45,956 nucleotides of DNA from an uncultured Caryophanales bacterium (GTDB taxonomy: Bacteria; Bacillota_I; Bacilli_A; RF39; UBA660), in assembly GCA_947168965.1 (NCBI GenBank), contig CAMVNW010000005.1:1-45956 (forward strand), read 5' to 3'. This document shows, piece after piece, positions 9,288 to 19,595 of the stretch. Under the pieces are notes generated by a model that was given only the letters and a program-made list of their open reading frames with translations, had not been told where the DNA came from and searched no databases. The position numbers were made by a program, and so were the translations under genes. Each line of letters starts with the position of its first letter. The first letter of the stretch is position 1.

Positions 9288-11687
9288 CTATTTAACTACA
9301 ATATTAACAAGTTTTCCAGGAACAACAATTTCCTTAACAATATCATGACCATCAATAAATAACTTAACATTATCTATTTCTTTAGCTAATTTAATCATTT
9401 CCTCACGAGATGCATTAGTAGAAACTAAAATCTTTCCTCTGATCTTACCATTAACTTGAACAACCATTTCATAATTATCAAGAATAGTTTTAGCTTCATC
9501 ATACTTAGGCCATGAACTAACACTTAATTGTTCACCAAGACCACATACTTCATTAATTTCTTCAGTAATATGAGGAGCAAATGGATTAAGAAGTTCTATA
9601 AATATTCTATAATCAGCACGACTAATACTTCCTATCTCCTCCATTTTATTAAGTAAAATCATTAAAGCAGAAACAGCAGTATTGTAATCCAAACTTTCTA
9701 TATCATTAGTTACCTTCTTAATAGTTTGATGTAATAAAGTTTCAATCTCGCTAGAAACACCATCCTTATCATTTAACTTATCTTGTAATCTCCATACACG
9801 ATCCAAGAACTTAGCACATCCCTTTAAACCATTTTCATTCCATGCTGCATCCTTAGAATAATCACCAATAAACATCTCATAAGTACGTAAAGCATCAGCA
9901 CCATATTCTTCAATCATATCATTAGGATTAACAACATTTCCCTTGCTCTTACTCATCTTTTCACCATTACTAGCTAAAATCATACCATGAGCAATTCTTC
10001 TTTGAAAAGGTTCACTATAAGGAACTAAACCTTGTTCATGTAAAAATATATTCCAAAATCTAGCATATAACAAATGACGAGTTGCGTGTTCCATACCACC
10101 ATCATATAAATCAACTTGCCCCCAATACTTCATCTTATCCATAGAAGCAAACTCATGAGAATTACAAGCATCCATATAACGTAAAAAGTACCAACAAGAA
10201 CCAGCCCAGTTAGGCATTGTATCAGTTTCCCTTTTTGCATGGCCACCACACTTAGGACAAGTAGTATTTACAAATTCATCAATCAAAGATAATGGACTTT
10301 CACCATCATCAGTTGGTTCATAATTTTTAACATTTGGAAGAACAACAGGTAAATCTTCCTCTGGAACAGGTACCCATCCACATTTATCACAATGTACCAT
10401 AGGAATTGGTTCACCCCAGAATCTTTGTCTACTAAAAATCCAATCTTGAAGTTTATAATTTGTGAATCTAGAACCAATCTTATTATCCTCTAGATATTCA
10501 TACATTTTATTAAGAGCATCTTCCTTATTCAAACCATCCAAAAATCCAGAATTAATATGAACACCATCATCAGTATAAGCTTCCTTAGATATATCTCCAC
10601 CATCAAGAACTGGAATAATATCAATATTAAATTTACGAGCAAATTCATAATCTCTTGTATCATGTGCAGGAACTGCCATAATCGCACCTGTACCATATCC
10701 CATCAATACATAGTCACTGATATAAATTGGAATTTCCTTACCATTAACAGGATTAATACCAGTTAAACCATCCAATTTAACACCAGTCTTTTCACGTGTA
10801 TTGTCAGTTCTTTCAATTTCTGACTTAGATTTAGCTATATCTTGATATTTCTTAACTTCATCAAAATTTTTAATCAAATTAGAATATTTTTCTAAAATAG
10901 GATGCTCAGGTGAAATAACCATAAAAGTCGCACCATAAAGAGTATCACATCTAGTAGTAAACACAGTTAATTCATCATCAACCTCTTTAATCTTAAAAAT
11001 AACATGTGCACCCTCACTTCTACCAATCCAATTAATTTGAGCAGTTTTTACCTTATCTAGTATTTCAGTATCCTTAAGACCATCAATTAATTTATCAGAA
11101 TAATCCTTCATTCTAAGCATCCATTGATTTTTAAGTTTTTTCTCAACAGGAGTATCGCATCTAACACAAGTACCACCTTGAGAATCCTCATTAGAAAGAC
11201 CCATCTTACATTTAGGACACCAATTTATTTCTTTCTCATCCTTATATGCAAGTCCTGCATTAAAAAATTTAATAAATTGCCATTGTGTCCACTTATAATA
11301 CTCTGGTTCACAAGTACTTACCTCTCTATCCCAATCAGTAGAAAGACCTAAGCTTCTAGCTTGATTTCTAAAAACATCAATACATTTATGAGTCATAATA
11401 GATGGATGTTCATGATTTTTAATCGCATACTGTTCAGCTGGATTACCAAAAGAATCAAATCCAAAAGGAAATAAAACATTTTCACCCTTCAATCTATGAA
11501 ATCTTGCTTGAACATCACTAGCAGTAAAACATCTCGCATGACCAACATGGAGTCCAGAACCAGATGGATAAGGAAATTCAACAAGCATATAAAACTTCTT
11601 CTTATTATTATCTTCTACCACCTTAAAAGTTTTATTATCAACCCAATACTTTTGCCATTTTTTCTCAATATCTTTAAAATTATACAT
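9288..11687 (-). CDS. leuS: Leucyl-tRNA synthetase
   Basis: FPYPSGSGLHVGHA (HIGH-like), KMSKSKGNVVNP (KMSKS), CP1 editing domain; start re-set to MYNFKDIEKKWQKYW with SD GGAAGGAAG. Confidence 0.97.
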   Translation of the reverse strand: MYNFKDIEKKWQKYWVDNKTFKVVEDNNKKKFYMLVEFPYPSGSGLHVGHARCFTASDVQARFHRLKGENVLFPFGFDSFGNPAEQYAIKNHEHPSIMTHKCIDVFRNQARSLGLSTDWDREVSTCEPEYYKWTQWQFIKFFNAGLAYKDEKEINWCPKCKMGLSNEDSQGGTCVRCDTPVEKKLKNQWMLRMKDYSDKLIDGLKDTEILDKVKTAQINWIGRSEGAHVIFKIKEVDDELTVFTTRCDTLYGATFMVISPEHPILEKYSNLIKNFDEVKKYQDIAKSKSEIERTDNTREKTGVKLDGLTGINPVNGKEIPIYISDYVLMGYGTGAIMAVPAHDTRDYEFARKFNIDIIPVLDGGDISKEAYTDDGVHINSGFLDGLNKEDALNKMYEYLEDNKIGSRFTNYKLQDWIFSRQRFWGEPIPMVHCDKCGWVPVPEEDLPVVLPNVKNYEPTDDGESPLSLIDEFVNTTCPKCGGHAKRETDTMPNWAGSCWYFLRYMDACNSHEFASMDKMKYWGQVDLYDGGMEHATRHLLYARFWNIFLHEQGLVPYSEPFQRRIAHGMILASNGEKMSKSKGNVVNPNDMIEEYGADALRTYEMFIGDYSKDAAWNENGLKGCAKFLDRVWRLQDKLNDKDGVSSEIETLLHQTIKKVTNDIESLDYNTAVSALMILLNKMEEIGSISRADYRIFIELLNPFAPHITEEINEVCGLGEQLSVSSWPKYDEAKTILDNYEMVVQVNGKIRGKILVSTNASREEMIKLAKEIDNVKLFIDGHDIVKEIVVPGKLVNIVVK

Positions 11688-11688
11688 A

Positions 11689-12033
11689 TTATCTTCCTTC
11701 CTTCTTCTTATAATATATACCAATTACCTTATAAACAATTAAAATTAAAATAATAAGTAAAACAAAACTAACAAGTAATTTTAAAATATAATTATCAAAC
11801 AATTCAGAAATAGTAAATACAAGAGCAACTATAAATGAATTACATATAGAAATTACCTGAGCAAAACTATTCTTATTAATGTTATTAGAATTTAGTTTAT
11901 TAGGCACAATTATTAATTTAGCCTGATTAGTATCAAAAATTTTATTTATTTTCTTCTTATTTAAAATAACAGTAAATAAATAAAGTAAATATACTACTAA
12001 AAAAGTAATTAAAAACAAAAACAATAAATTCAT
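11689..12033 (-). CDS. Small membrane protein (about 3 TM), unknown function, coupled to leuS
   Basis: ORF with AGGAGGATTT SD before MNLLFLFLITFLVVY; stop TAA is 1 nt from the leuS ATG (TAATATG). Confidence 0.7.
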   Translation of the reverse strand: MNLLFLFLITFLVVYLLYLFTVILNKKKINKIFDTNQAKLIIVPNKLNSNNINKNSFAQVISICNSFIVALVFTISELFDNYILKLLVSFVLLIILILIVYKVIGIYYKKKEGR

Positions 12034-12047
12034 AAATCCTCCTAAAA

Positions 12048-12245
12048 AAAAATCCATGAAACTTAAGGACTCTAAACGAGCGGTACCACCTTAATTCATA
12101 GATTTCTATGCACTTATAATCTTAACGCGATTAACGGATATTCAACTCCAAGGTAAATTCATAAGCCGTAATTAAAAGTTTTCACCAAACACTTTCTCTC
12201 TACAAATCCTAAGCTTATTACTACTTCTCTTCTTCGTCTTTAATT
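12048..12245 (-). promoter_or_regulatory. T-box leader upstream of small membrane protein + leuS
   Basis: Minus strand: AGAGAG...GGTGAAAAC distal stem I, GGCTTATGAATTTACC specifier region (UUA or CUU, both Leu), AAGGTGGTACCGCTCG T-box, then terminator stem AAATC(T)ATGAATTAAGG/CCTTAAGTTTCATGGATTT with T-run. Confidence 0.9.
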
Positions 12246-12301
12246 AATAATTGTAAGAATATTATACTATCACAAAATTTATTTGTAAATAGAAAAATAA
12301 A

Positions 12302-14740
12302 CTATTTATTCGAATGAGCGTCATTTATCTCAACATATTCCAAAAGTTTCAAACATAATTGAATAAATTTTTTCTCAACCTTTTTATTCTGTAATCTTCT
12401 AACCGCAATTCTTTTTTTCCTGATTGATAAATCACTAAACATTATCTTATCAATTTGTTCCTTTTGTTCAGTTTTAATTTGTAAATCAGATAGAATTCCT
12501 TCAATATCCTCATTAACTAATCTTACCGCATCAATCTCTATATCTTGTCCCTTACAATTGACTGTTAATTGATGACCAAAAGTAGGAACATTTTTAACCT
12601 CAACAATAAAATTAGGTCCATCAACATATGATTCATATGGAATCTTTTCATAATCCCTATAAACAGTAACATCTTCAGCACTCTTAGTATTTCTAAAAAC
12701 AAATCTATAATTTCTAAGAGCAGGAATTATATCACCTTTTCCCTCCAACGCTCTAATAATAACAGTATAATTATTAGGCATATAATTATAATCAATAGAA
12801 GTTAAAACATAATTATTCTTCAAATATAAATTAGTTTCACCATCGTCTTCGTACATTACATAATTATTTGACTTACCAGGGAAAATTTGAATTTCCATAT
12901 TTTTTGGAGACCTAGTACTAAAAATATCATCTCCATAAGCCATTGGTATAATTGCTCCCATCTTAACAAAAACAGGATAATCTTGATCTCTAAAGAAAGA
13001 AACATATCTTCTATTACCTGGAAACTTCTTACCAGTAATAAAATCATACCAAGTTCCCTCTGGAATATAAAACTTATGAATAACTCTATCCATAACATAA
13101 TCCTTACTGTTTAAAATTGGAGAAATAAAGAATTGAGAACCAAAATAATACTCATTACGATATAAAGGATCATCATACATTTCAGAATTTGTATAATACA
13201 ATGGATAAAGTAATAAATTACCAAATCTAGTTAACTTATAAGCCTCAGAATAAATATATGGAATTAATTTATGACGTAACTGTAAATAATCTTTAGTAAT
13301 ATTAAAAGTTTTAATACCCCATCTCCAAGGCTCCCTTTTATAATACTTACCACTATCAGCAGATAGCTTTAAAATAGGACTAAAAGTACCCAATTGAACA
13401 TAACGAATAAAAAGTTCGCTGTCTTCTGTTCCCTTATAATATCCACCAATATCATGACTCCACCAAGTAACACCATTATTAGAAGAATGAATATTAAATA
13501 TAGGAATTTCCCTTAAAGTATCCCAACTAACAATACTCTTACCAGAATAAAGAACAGAATACCTATGAGAAGCCATACAAGAATTATGAGAATATAATAA
13601 AGGTCTACGAGTAGAATACTTCATCATATCATAATATTGATAATGTTTTAATAAAGATAAATCCTTTAATTTACCCTTATCAGCATAATCAATAAAATAA
13701 AAATCAACACCTAAACTATCTAATTGATGAATATAAAACTTTAAATAAACATCAATGACCCTTGGATCATATACATTAAAAGGTATAACACCATCTTTAT
13801 CAGCTTGAAGATATTTTACAGTCTCATTATAAATAGAATCAACACTAGTCAAACCCTCAAAAGGATTAATTGTTAAACCAAGTTTAATGTTATTAGCATG
13901 AAGATACTTAACTAAATTAACAGGATTTTTAAAAATATTATTATTAAAAGTAAATCCAGTATAAATATTTTTTTTATCATTTCTTAAATGCCAATCATGA
14001 TTAAGAATAAGAGTAGATATAGGAATCTTATTTTCCTTAAATTTAGTAACCAACTTCTGCATTTTTTCATCGCCATATTTATAATTTCTATACCACCAAT
14101 TACCTAAAGCATATCTTGGAATAAGAGGAGTAAATCCAGTAATACGATAATAATCCTGCATACACTTTGAAAAATCATCAAAATAAATAAATAAATAAAC
14201 ATCAGTGACTTCATTTTCTCTATTATAGAAAACGCCATCTTCACCTATAACCATAGACTTTGAATCATCTATAGTAACAAATCCATCAAGTGAATATAAC
14301 CCCTTAACTAATTTTAATTTTTTATTATCCTTTAATTCAAAGCCAGGAGCACCATAATTCTTAACCTCAGGCATACCATAATACCAGTATCTATTAGGTT
14401 TATTAGGATCTACATTTTCAAGGAATTCAACTTTTAAATTACTTGCAGGAGAAACCTTATTCGCGCTAAAAGGAGAATTCTTTACATAAGTAAGTTTAAA
14501 AAACTCAGTAGTTACTGTAAGAACTCTAGCGTCCTCCATAACATCATACTTAGGAATATCTAAAAATCTATTAAAAACATTTTCTGTAGCTCTATCCTCA
14601 AAAACACCATTTTCACTATACTCTAACCTAACTAATCTTTCAGTTAAGATAGTTATACGATATTTATCACCCTTAATAATAGATTTAGGATTAGCTGAAG
14701 AAGTTCTTCCTACTTTAAACTGTTCACCTAAATTATACAT
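12302..14740 (-). CDS. Glycoside hydrolase family 31 protein (alpha-glucosidase-like), possibly altered catalytic site
   Basis: GNWWYRNYKY, VDFYFIDYADKG (nucleophile region), TWWSHDIGGYYKG, YVQLGTFSPILKLSA; start re-set to MYNLGEQ with SD GAGGTGG. Confidence 0.88.
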   Translation of the reverse strand: MYNLGEQFKVGRTSSANPKSIIKGDKYRITILTERLVRLEYSENGVFEDRATENVFNRFLDIPKYDVMEDARVLTVTTEFFKLTYVKNSPFSANKVSPASNLKVEFLENVDPNKPNRYWYYGMPEVKNYGAPGFELKDNKKLKLVKGLYSLDGFVTIDDSKSMVIGEDGVFYNRENEVTDVYLFIYFDDFSKCMQDYYRITGFTPLIPRYALGNWWYRNYKYGDEKMQKLVTKFKENKIPISTLILNHDWHLRNDKKNIYTGFTFNNNIFKNPVNLVKYLHANNIKLGLTINPFEGLTSVDSIYNETVKYLQADKDGVIPFNVYDPRVIDVYLKFYIHQLDSLGVDFYFIDYADKGKLKDLSLLKHYQYYDMMKYSTRRPLLYSHNSCMASHRYSVLYSGKSIVSWDTLREIPIFNIHSSNNGVTWWSHDIGGYYKGTEDSELFIRYVQLGTFSPILKLSADSGKYYKREPWRWGIKTFNITKDYLQLRHKLIPYIYSEAYKLTRFGNLLLYPLYYTNSEMYDDPLYRNEYYFGSQFFISPILNSKDYVMDRVIHKFYIPEGTWYDFITGKKFPGNRRYVSFFRDQDYPVFVKMGAIIPMAYGDDIFSTRSPKNMEIQIFPGKSNNYVMYEDDGETNLYLKNNYVLTSIDYNYMPNNYTVIIRALEGKGDIIPALRNYRFVFRNTKSAEDVTVYRDYEKIPYESYVDGPNFIVEVKNVPTFGHQLTVNCKGQDIEIDAVRLVNEDIEGILSDLQIKTEQKEQIDKIMFSDLSIRKKRIAVRRLQNKKVEKKFIQLCLKLLEYVEINDAHSNK

Positions 14741-14748
14741 AATCCACC

Positions 14749-16158
14749 TCAAATCTCTTCAATTTTTATAAAATTTGTATGTTTTGTTTTACTAAATGGA
14801 TAGCCACCAGTAATAATTATTTTATCTTGATCCGATAAATCTAAATATTTAGATGCAATCTCCCTAGAAGTTTTAACAGTATCATCCAAAGATTTCAACT
14901 CTTTAATCAAAACAGGATAAATACCAAAATGCAATTTCAAACTTTTTACAGTACCTATATCTGGACTAATTGCAATAATACTACATTTAGGTCTAAAACG
15001 ACTCATTTTCTTTGCAGTATATCCAGTAATAGTCGGAGTTACAATACACTTACATCCTAACCTATTAGCAAGATCAGTAACACTATATGCCAAACTACCA
15101 GTAACATCACCATTATCACTTCGTAAAGATTTTAACAACAAATCATCATAATCAATATCCAATTCAGTAGTCATAATAACCTTTTTCATAACATCAAAAG
15201 TTTCTAAAGGATAATGACCATTCATAGTTTCCATAGACAACATTATAGCATCAACACCATCAATAACTGCATTTGCGATATCGCTAACTTCCGCCCTTGT
15301 AGGAATTAAAGAATCCTCCATAGAAGATAAAATCTCAGTTGCGACAATACTAATTTTATTAGCATAATGACACTTATTAATAATCATCTTTTGTATTCCA
15401 GGAATTCTTTCAATAGGAATATCAACACCCAAGTCACCACGAGTAATCATAACACCATCACTAACACGAATAATATCATCAATCTCATTAACAGCGCTCT
15501 CACGTTCTATCTTACTTATAATAGACATGTGATCATTACCAAGTTCAATTAATAAATCATTAACATCTAAAACATCCTCAGTAGAACTAACTAATGATAA
15601 AGCTAAAAAATCCACACCCATCTCATTAGCAAATAATATATCACGTCTATCCTTATCAGATAAGAAAGGCAAATCTACATTTTCTAAGTGGACACTAGAA
15701 TTATCCAAAACCTCTCCACCTGTAACAACCTCACATAATAAATAATCATTTCCCTTATCAATAACATTTAAAACAACATGTCCATTATTTAACTTAATTA
15801 AACTATTACATCTAACCCCATCAATTAAATCATAATAATCAATATAAAGTTTAGTTTCATCACCAAGTAATTCACTATTATAAACACGAATCTTAACACC
15901 CTCAGTAAAATTAGCTTTACCATCAACAAATTTACCAGTTTTGACATCAGGCCCTACTGTATCAAACATAATAGAAGTAACAGTTCCTAACTCATTATCA
16001 ACATCTCTAATCTTATTAATAACATCTTCACAAAATGAATGATCAAAATAGTTTAGATTAATACGAAAAACACTTGCACCGCCCATAATTAAATTTTTAA
16101 TAGTTTCCTTAGTATTACTTGAAGGACCAATAGAAACAATAATATTAGTTTTATTCAT
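14749..16158 (-). CDS. pyk: Pyruvate kinase family, divergent
   Basis: TNIIVSIGPSSNTKETI, FDTVGPDVKTG, IISKIERESAV, ITRGDLGVDIP, PTRAEVSDIANAVIDGVDAIML; start re-set to MNKTNIIV. Confidence 0.88.
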   Translation of the reverse strand: MNKTNIIVSIGPSSNTKETIKNLIMGGASVFRINLNYFDHSFCEDVINKIRDVDNELGTVTSIMFDTVGPDVKTGKFVDGKANFTEGVKIRVYNSELLGDETKLYIDYYDLIDGVRCNSLIKLNNGHVVLNVIDKGNDYLLCEVVTGGEVLDNSSVHLENVDLPFLSDKDRRDILFANEMGVDFLALSLVSSTEDVLDVNDLLIELGNDHMSIISKIERESAVNEIDDIIRVSDGVMITRGDLGVDIPIERIPGIQKMIINKCHYANKISIVATEILSSMEDSLIPTRAEVSDIANAVIDGVDAIMLSMETMNGHYPLETFDVMKKVIMTTELDIDYDDLLLKSLRSDNGDVTGSLAYSVTDLANRLGCKCIVTPTITGYTAKKMSRFRPKCSIIAISPDIGTVKSLKLHFGIYPVLIKELKSLDDTVKTSREIASKYLDLSDQDKIIITGGYPFSKTKHTNFIKIEEI

Positions 16159-16295
16159 AAATACCATATCCTCTTTACTCTTATTTACTATATATAATTA
16201 TATCATGAAATTACAAATATTTAAAATACAAAATCCATTTTTTTACAATTTATCAATATTATTATTACAAATATAAAAAAATATATACAAAAAAA

Positions 16296-16313
16296 GAGAA
16301 AATTACTTTTCTC
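16296..16313 (-). terminator. mtaB terminator
   Basis: GAGAAAA-GTAA-TTTTCTC followed by T-run on minus strand. Confidence 0.6.
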
Positions 16314-17571
16314 CTATACAATAAGGATATTCTATATCACTTATAACAACATCATGACTATTATGATCAAAATTAGAATCTTTAACCTTAATAAGTAAAT
16401 AATTACCAGTATGACCTATTAAATATCCATCCTTAACAACCTCTGGAATAAAGGAAACAGTCTTACCAACAAATTTATTCATATAATTAATTTCTAACTC
16501 ACGAGATAAATCAAGTAAAACTCTTACACGTTTTTTCTTAACACACTCATCAATTTGATTATCCATTTTATCAGCTACAGTACCACTCCTTCTAGAATAT
16601 GGAAATACATGTAACTTAGAAAAACCAATTTTTTTAATATTATCAACAGTTTCTAAAAATAATTCATCAGTCTCACCAGGAAAACCAACAATAACATCCG
16701 TAGTAATACTAATATTTGGACGGATTTTTCTTAAAGTCTCAATCTTATCAAAAAAATACTTCATATCATATTTTCTATTCATAGACTTCAAAATAGTGTC
16801 ACTTCCAGCCTGTAAAGGAATATGCATATGGTCTACTAGAATATCATTATTTCGAATAACATCAATAACCCTATCATTTATCTCAGTAATCTCAATAGAA
16901 GATATACGAAGTCTTTCCAACCCCTCTACCTTAACCAAATCATTAAGAAGACACGCAAAATCATAATTTTCAAATTCAGCACCATAATTACCAGTATGTA
17001 TCCCTGTTAAAACAATTTCCTTGTGGCCATTAGAAATTAAACTCTTCACTTCTGACAACACATCATCACGAGACTTACTTCTAACATCCCCTCTAGTAAA
17101 AGGAATAATACAAAAACTACAAAAATTATTACATCCATCCTGAATCTTAATAAAAGCACGTGTATGATCATAATTATTTAATCTCATTGTTTCAAAATCA
17201 ACCTTAGAAACATCATACATATCTTCAATACGATTTCTATCAATTAAAAACCTATTAATATAATTACTTACAATAGATTTATTTTTATTACCAAGCAAAA
17301 TATCACCTGGTATACTAGATAAATCATCCTTATGAGATTGTACAAAGCATCCAACAACGACAAGAATAACATCATAATTATTACGAACATGACGTATTAA
17401 TTTCAAAGTCTTATTATCAGCACTGTTAGTGACACAACAACTATTGATAATAATAATATCAGCATCATCAACAGAAGAATAAATAAAACCGTTATTAATA
17501 AGATTATCCTTCATAACATTACTTTCATATGAATTAACCTTACAACCTAAACTATATATATAAAATTTCAT
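16303..17571 (-). CDS. mtaB: tRNA t6A37 methylthiotransferase (MtaB-like radical SAM)
   Basis: MKFYIYSLGCKVNSYES; UPF0004 Cys residues; radical SAM CNNFCSFCIIPFTRG; C-terminal TRAM-like region. Confidence 0.93.
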   Translation of the reverse strand: MKFYIYSLGCKVNSYESNVMKDNLINNGFIYSSVDDADIIIINSCCVTNSADNKTLKLIRHVRNNYDVILVVVGCFVQSHKDDLSSIPGDILLGNKNKSIVSNYINRFLIDRNRIEDMYDVSKVDFETMRLNNYDHTRAFIKIQDGCNNFCSFCIIPFTRGDVRSKSRDDVLSEVKSLISNGHKEIVLTGIHTGNYGAEFENYDFACLLNDLVKVEGLERLRISSIEITEINDRVIDVIRNNDILVDHMHIPLQAGSDTILKSMNRKYDMKYFFDKIETLRKIRPNISITTDVIVGFPGETDELFLETVDNIKKIGFSKLHVFPYSRRSGTVADKMDNQIDECVKKKRVRVLLDLSRELEINYMNKFVGKTVSFIPEVVKDGYLIGHTGNYLLIKVKDSNFDHNSHDVVISDIEYPYCIGEK

Positions 17572-17618
17572 ATAAAACACCCAAAATATATTTTAACATA
17601 AAAAAAGAAAAACTCATA

Positions 17619-18392
17619 CTAGAATTCATCTAATAATGAGTCATCTTCAAAAATAATTTCTTCACAATTATCAATATTATTATCTTTTTCTTCACTAATT
17701 ATTCCATATACTGGAGAAATAATTTCAGTTCTCTTAAACTTTTTAGGCATATTAGAAACAACATGTCTAGCTTCATAAACCTCATTAGTAGGTTGTGCCT
17801 CTATAGCATCTTCACTAGCTTGTTCCTCAAAAACATCATCAATAAATTCAACATCAGAACCACTAAAATCAAAATTCATAACAGGAGTTTCTTCAGCAAT
17901 TTCTGTTGCTAAACCTTCGTTACTATAATCATTTTGAAATCTATAGAATTCCTTATCCAAATCTTCTCTTGAATATGCATCAATAATTTCTTTATTAAAA
18001 TCACTTATTTCAACTTGATTTTCCATTTCATCTTCAAAAACTTCAATCGAATCAACATCAATACTACTCTTAGCACCTAAAGAATCTAATAATTCTTGAT
18101 AACTAATAATAGCGTTTTCCTCTTGTTCTTGTTCAAAAGAAACAGGATTAGATTCCTTCATTTCCATTGCTTCTTGCATTTTAGATAAAACATTTTCTAT
18201 CTTTTGTTCACTTGAATCTTCAACAATATTCTCAGTTAAATCAGCTTCAATTTCTTGAGATAATTCTTTTAATTCTTCTCTTTCTATAAAAGCACTTCTT
18301 TTACAACAAATAACAACAACAATAACTAATATTAAAATTATAGATGCAGCTATTGCAGCACATAATATAATAGGATTACTTAACAAACTCAT
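17619..18392 (-). CDS. Single-pass membrane protein with acidic, low-complexity cytoplasmic tail
   Basis: N-terminal TM (IILCAAIAASIILILVIVVVICCKR), then Glu/Asp-rich region. Confidence 0.6.
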   Translation of the reverse strand: MSLLSNPIILCAAIAASIILILVIVVVICCKRSAFIEREELKELSQEIEADLTENIVEDSSEQKIENVLSKMQEAMEMKESNPVSFEQEQEENAIISYQELLDSLGAKSSIDVDSIEVFEDEMENQVEISDFNKEIIDAYSREDLDKEFYRFQNDYSNEGLATEIAEETPVMNFDFSGSDVEFIDDVFEEQASEDAIEAQPTNEVYEARHVVSNMPKKFKRTEIISPVYGIISEEKDNNIDNCEEIIFEDDSLLDEF

Positions 18393-18396
18393 ATCA

Positions 18397-19101
18397 TCAC
18401 TCCATCAATTCATAATTTAAAATACTAAGAATAAATAATGGCACTGTCTCAACTCTCATAATTCTTTTACCTAGAGAAATTGAAACAAAACCTAATTCAT
18501 TCAAAATCTTTTCTTCATCCAATGATAGCCCGCCCTCAGGGCCAACTACTATATACATTTTAGCACATTCTAAAATATTATGCATCACATTTTTAATATT
18601 TTTTACATTTTCTCGAGTACTACACACATACTTTACACCATCATCAAAATTCAAAGATGAAATATTCATGACATTATCAATAATAGGAACACTAATACGT
18701 TTACACTGTTCACTTGCTTCCTTTACAATTCTACTCCATCTTTCGATTTTTTTAGATTCTTTATCATTTAACTTTACAATAGTTCTTTCTGTTATAATTG
18801 GAATAATACGACTTACACCTAATTCAGTAGCCTTTTGTAAAATCAAATCCATCTTTTGTTCCTTCAAAACAGGAACAATTAAAACAATTTCACGTGTATC
18901 CTCAACACTAGGTAAAATAGAATCAAAAATAATAGAAATAGAACTATCAAAACAAACTTTACATTTATATAAAACATGATCGTAAACTACTTCAACAAAA
19001 TCACCATTCTTCATCCTCATAACATTAGAAATATGATGTAAATCAGAATCAGATAAAATAAAATTTTTTTCTTTCTTTTCAATAGCGAAATATCTCTGCA
19101 T
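18397..19101 (-). CDS. rsmE: 16S rRNA (uracil1498-N3)-methyltransferase
   Basis: SPOUT motifs IVVGPEGGLSLDEE and SLGKRIMRVETV; KATELGVSRIIPIITERTIV. Confidence 0.93.
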   Translation of the reverse strand: MQRYFAIEKKEKNFILSDSDLHHISNVMRMKNGDFVEVVYDHVLYKCKVCFDSSISIIFDSILPSVEDTREIVLIVPVLKEQKMDLILQKATELGVSRIIPIITERTIVKLNDKESKKIERWSRIVKEASEQCKRISVPIIDNVMNISSLNFDDGVKYVCSTRENVKNIKNVMHNILECAKMYIVVGPEGGLSLDEEKILNELGFVSISLGKRIMRVETVPLFILSILNYELME

Positions 19102-19104
19102 AAA

Positions 19105-19506
19105 CTAATCCTCATAAATAACAGTGCCATAACAATTAACACTTCCATCACATACAGTATAAGTATAATTATTATCCTTATTTGTTATCATTATATATAA
19201 ATCATCAGAAAACTTTTGTTTAGATATAGGATTACTTATATTAGAATCAATATATCCAGAAGTCTTTAAAGTACCCAATTTAATACGAACACTACTATTA
19301 TTCAAAATATCCAATTCATCAGAATAAACATGCTCACTGACAAATTGACTAGCCGCACTCTTAATATTTCTAATTTGAACATCATATAACTGTTGTCTAT
19401 TATCAGTAACAACCTTATTAACAACAGGAACAATAACAAGGCCTAACATTGCAAGTATAGTAACAACTCCCAATAATTCAACTAAAGTAAAGCCATTTTT
19501 CTTCAT
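19105..19506 (-). CDS. Type IV pilin / type II secretion pseudopilin-like protein
   Basis: MKKNGFTLVELLGVVTILAMLGLVIVPVV class III signal; start re-set to the Met before KKNGFTLVE. Confidence 0.85.
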   Translation of the reverse strand: MKKNGFTLVELLGVVTILAMLGLVIVPVVNKVVTDNRQQLYDVQIRNIKSAASQFVSEHVYSDELDILNNSSVRIKLGTLKTSGYIDSNISNPISKQKFSDDLYIMITNKDNNYTYTVCDGSVNCYGTVIYED

Positions 19507-19595
19507 TGTATCACTCTCTTCTACAATAAAAGTATAACAAAATAATAACAATAAATCAATAAGAACAAGAAAGACAAAAAAAAAGATGAAATAAA

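Noticed and set aside
14746-14755. Possible UGA=Trp code (Mollicutes-like)
   Set aside because: pyk ends with in-frame TGA directly before the GH31 SD, Trp is encoded by TGG throughout, and all core ORFs are full length under code 11.
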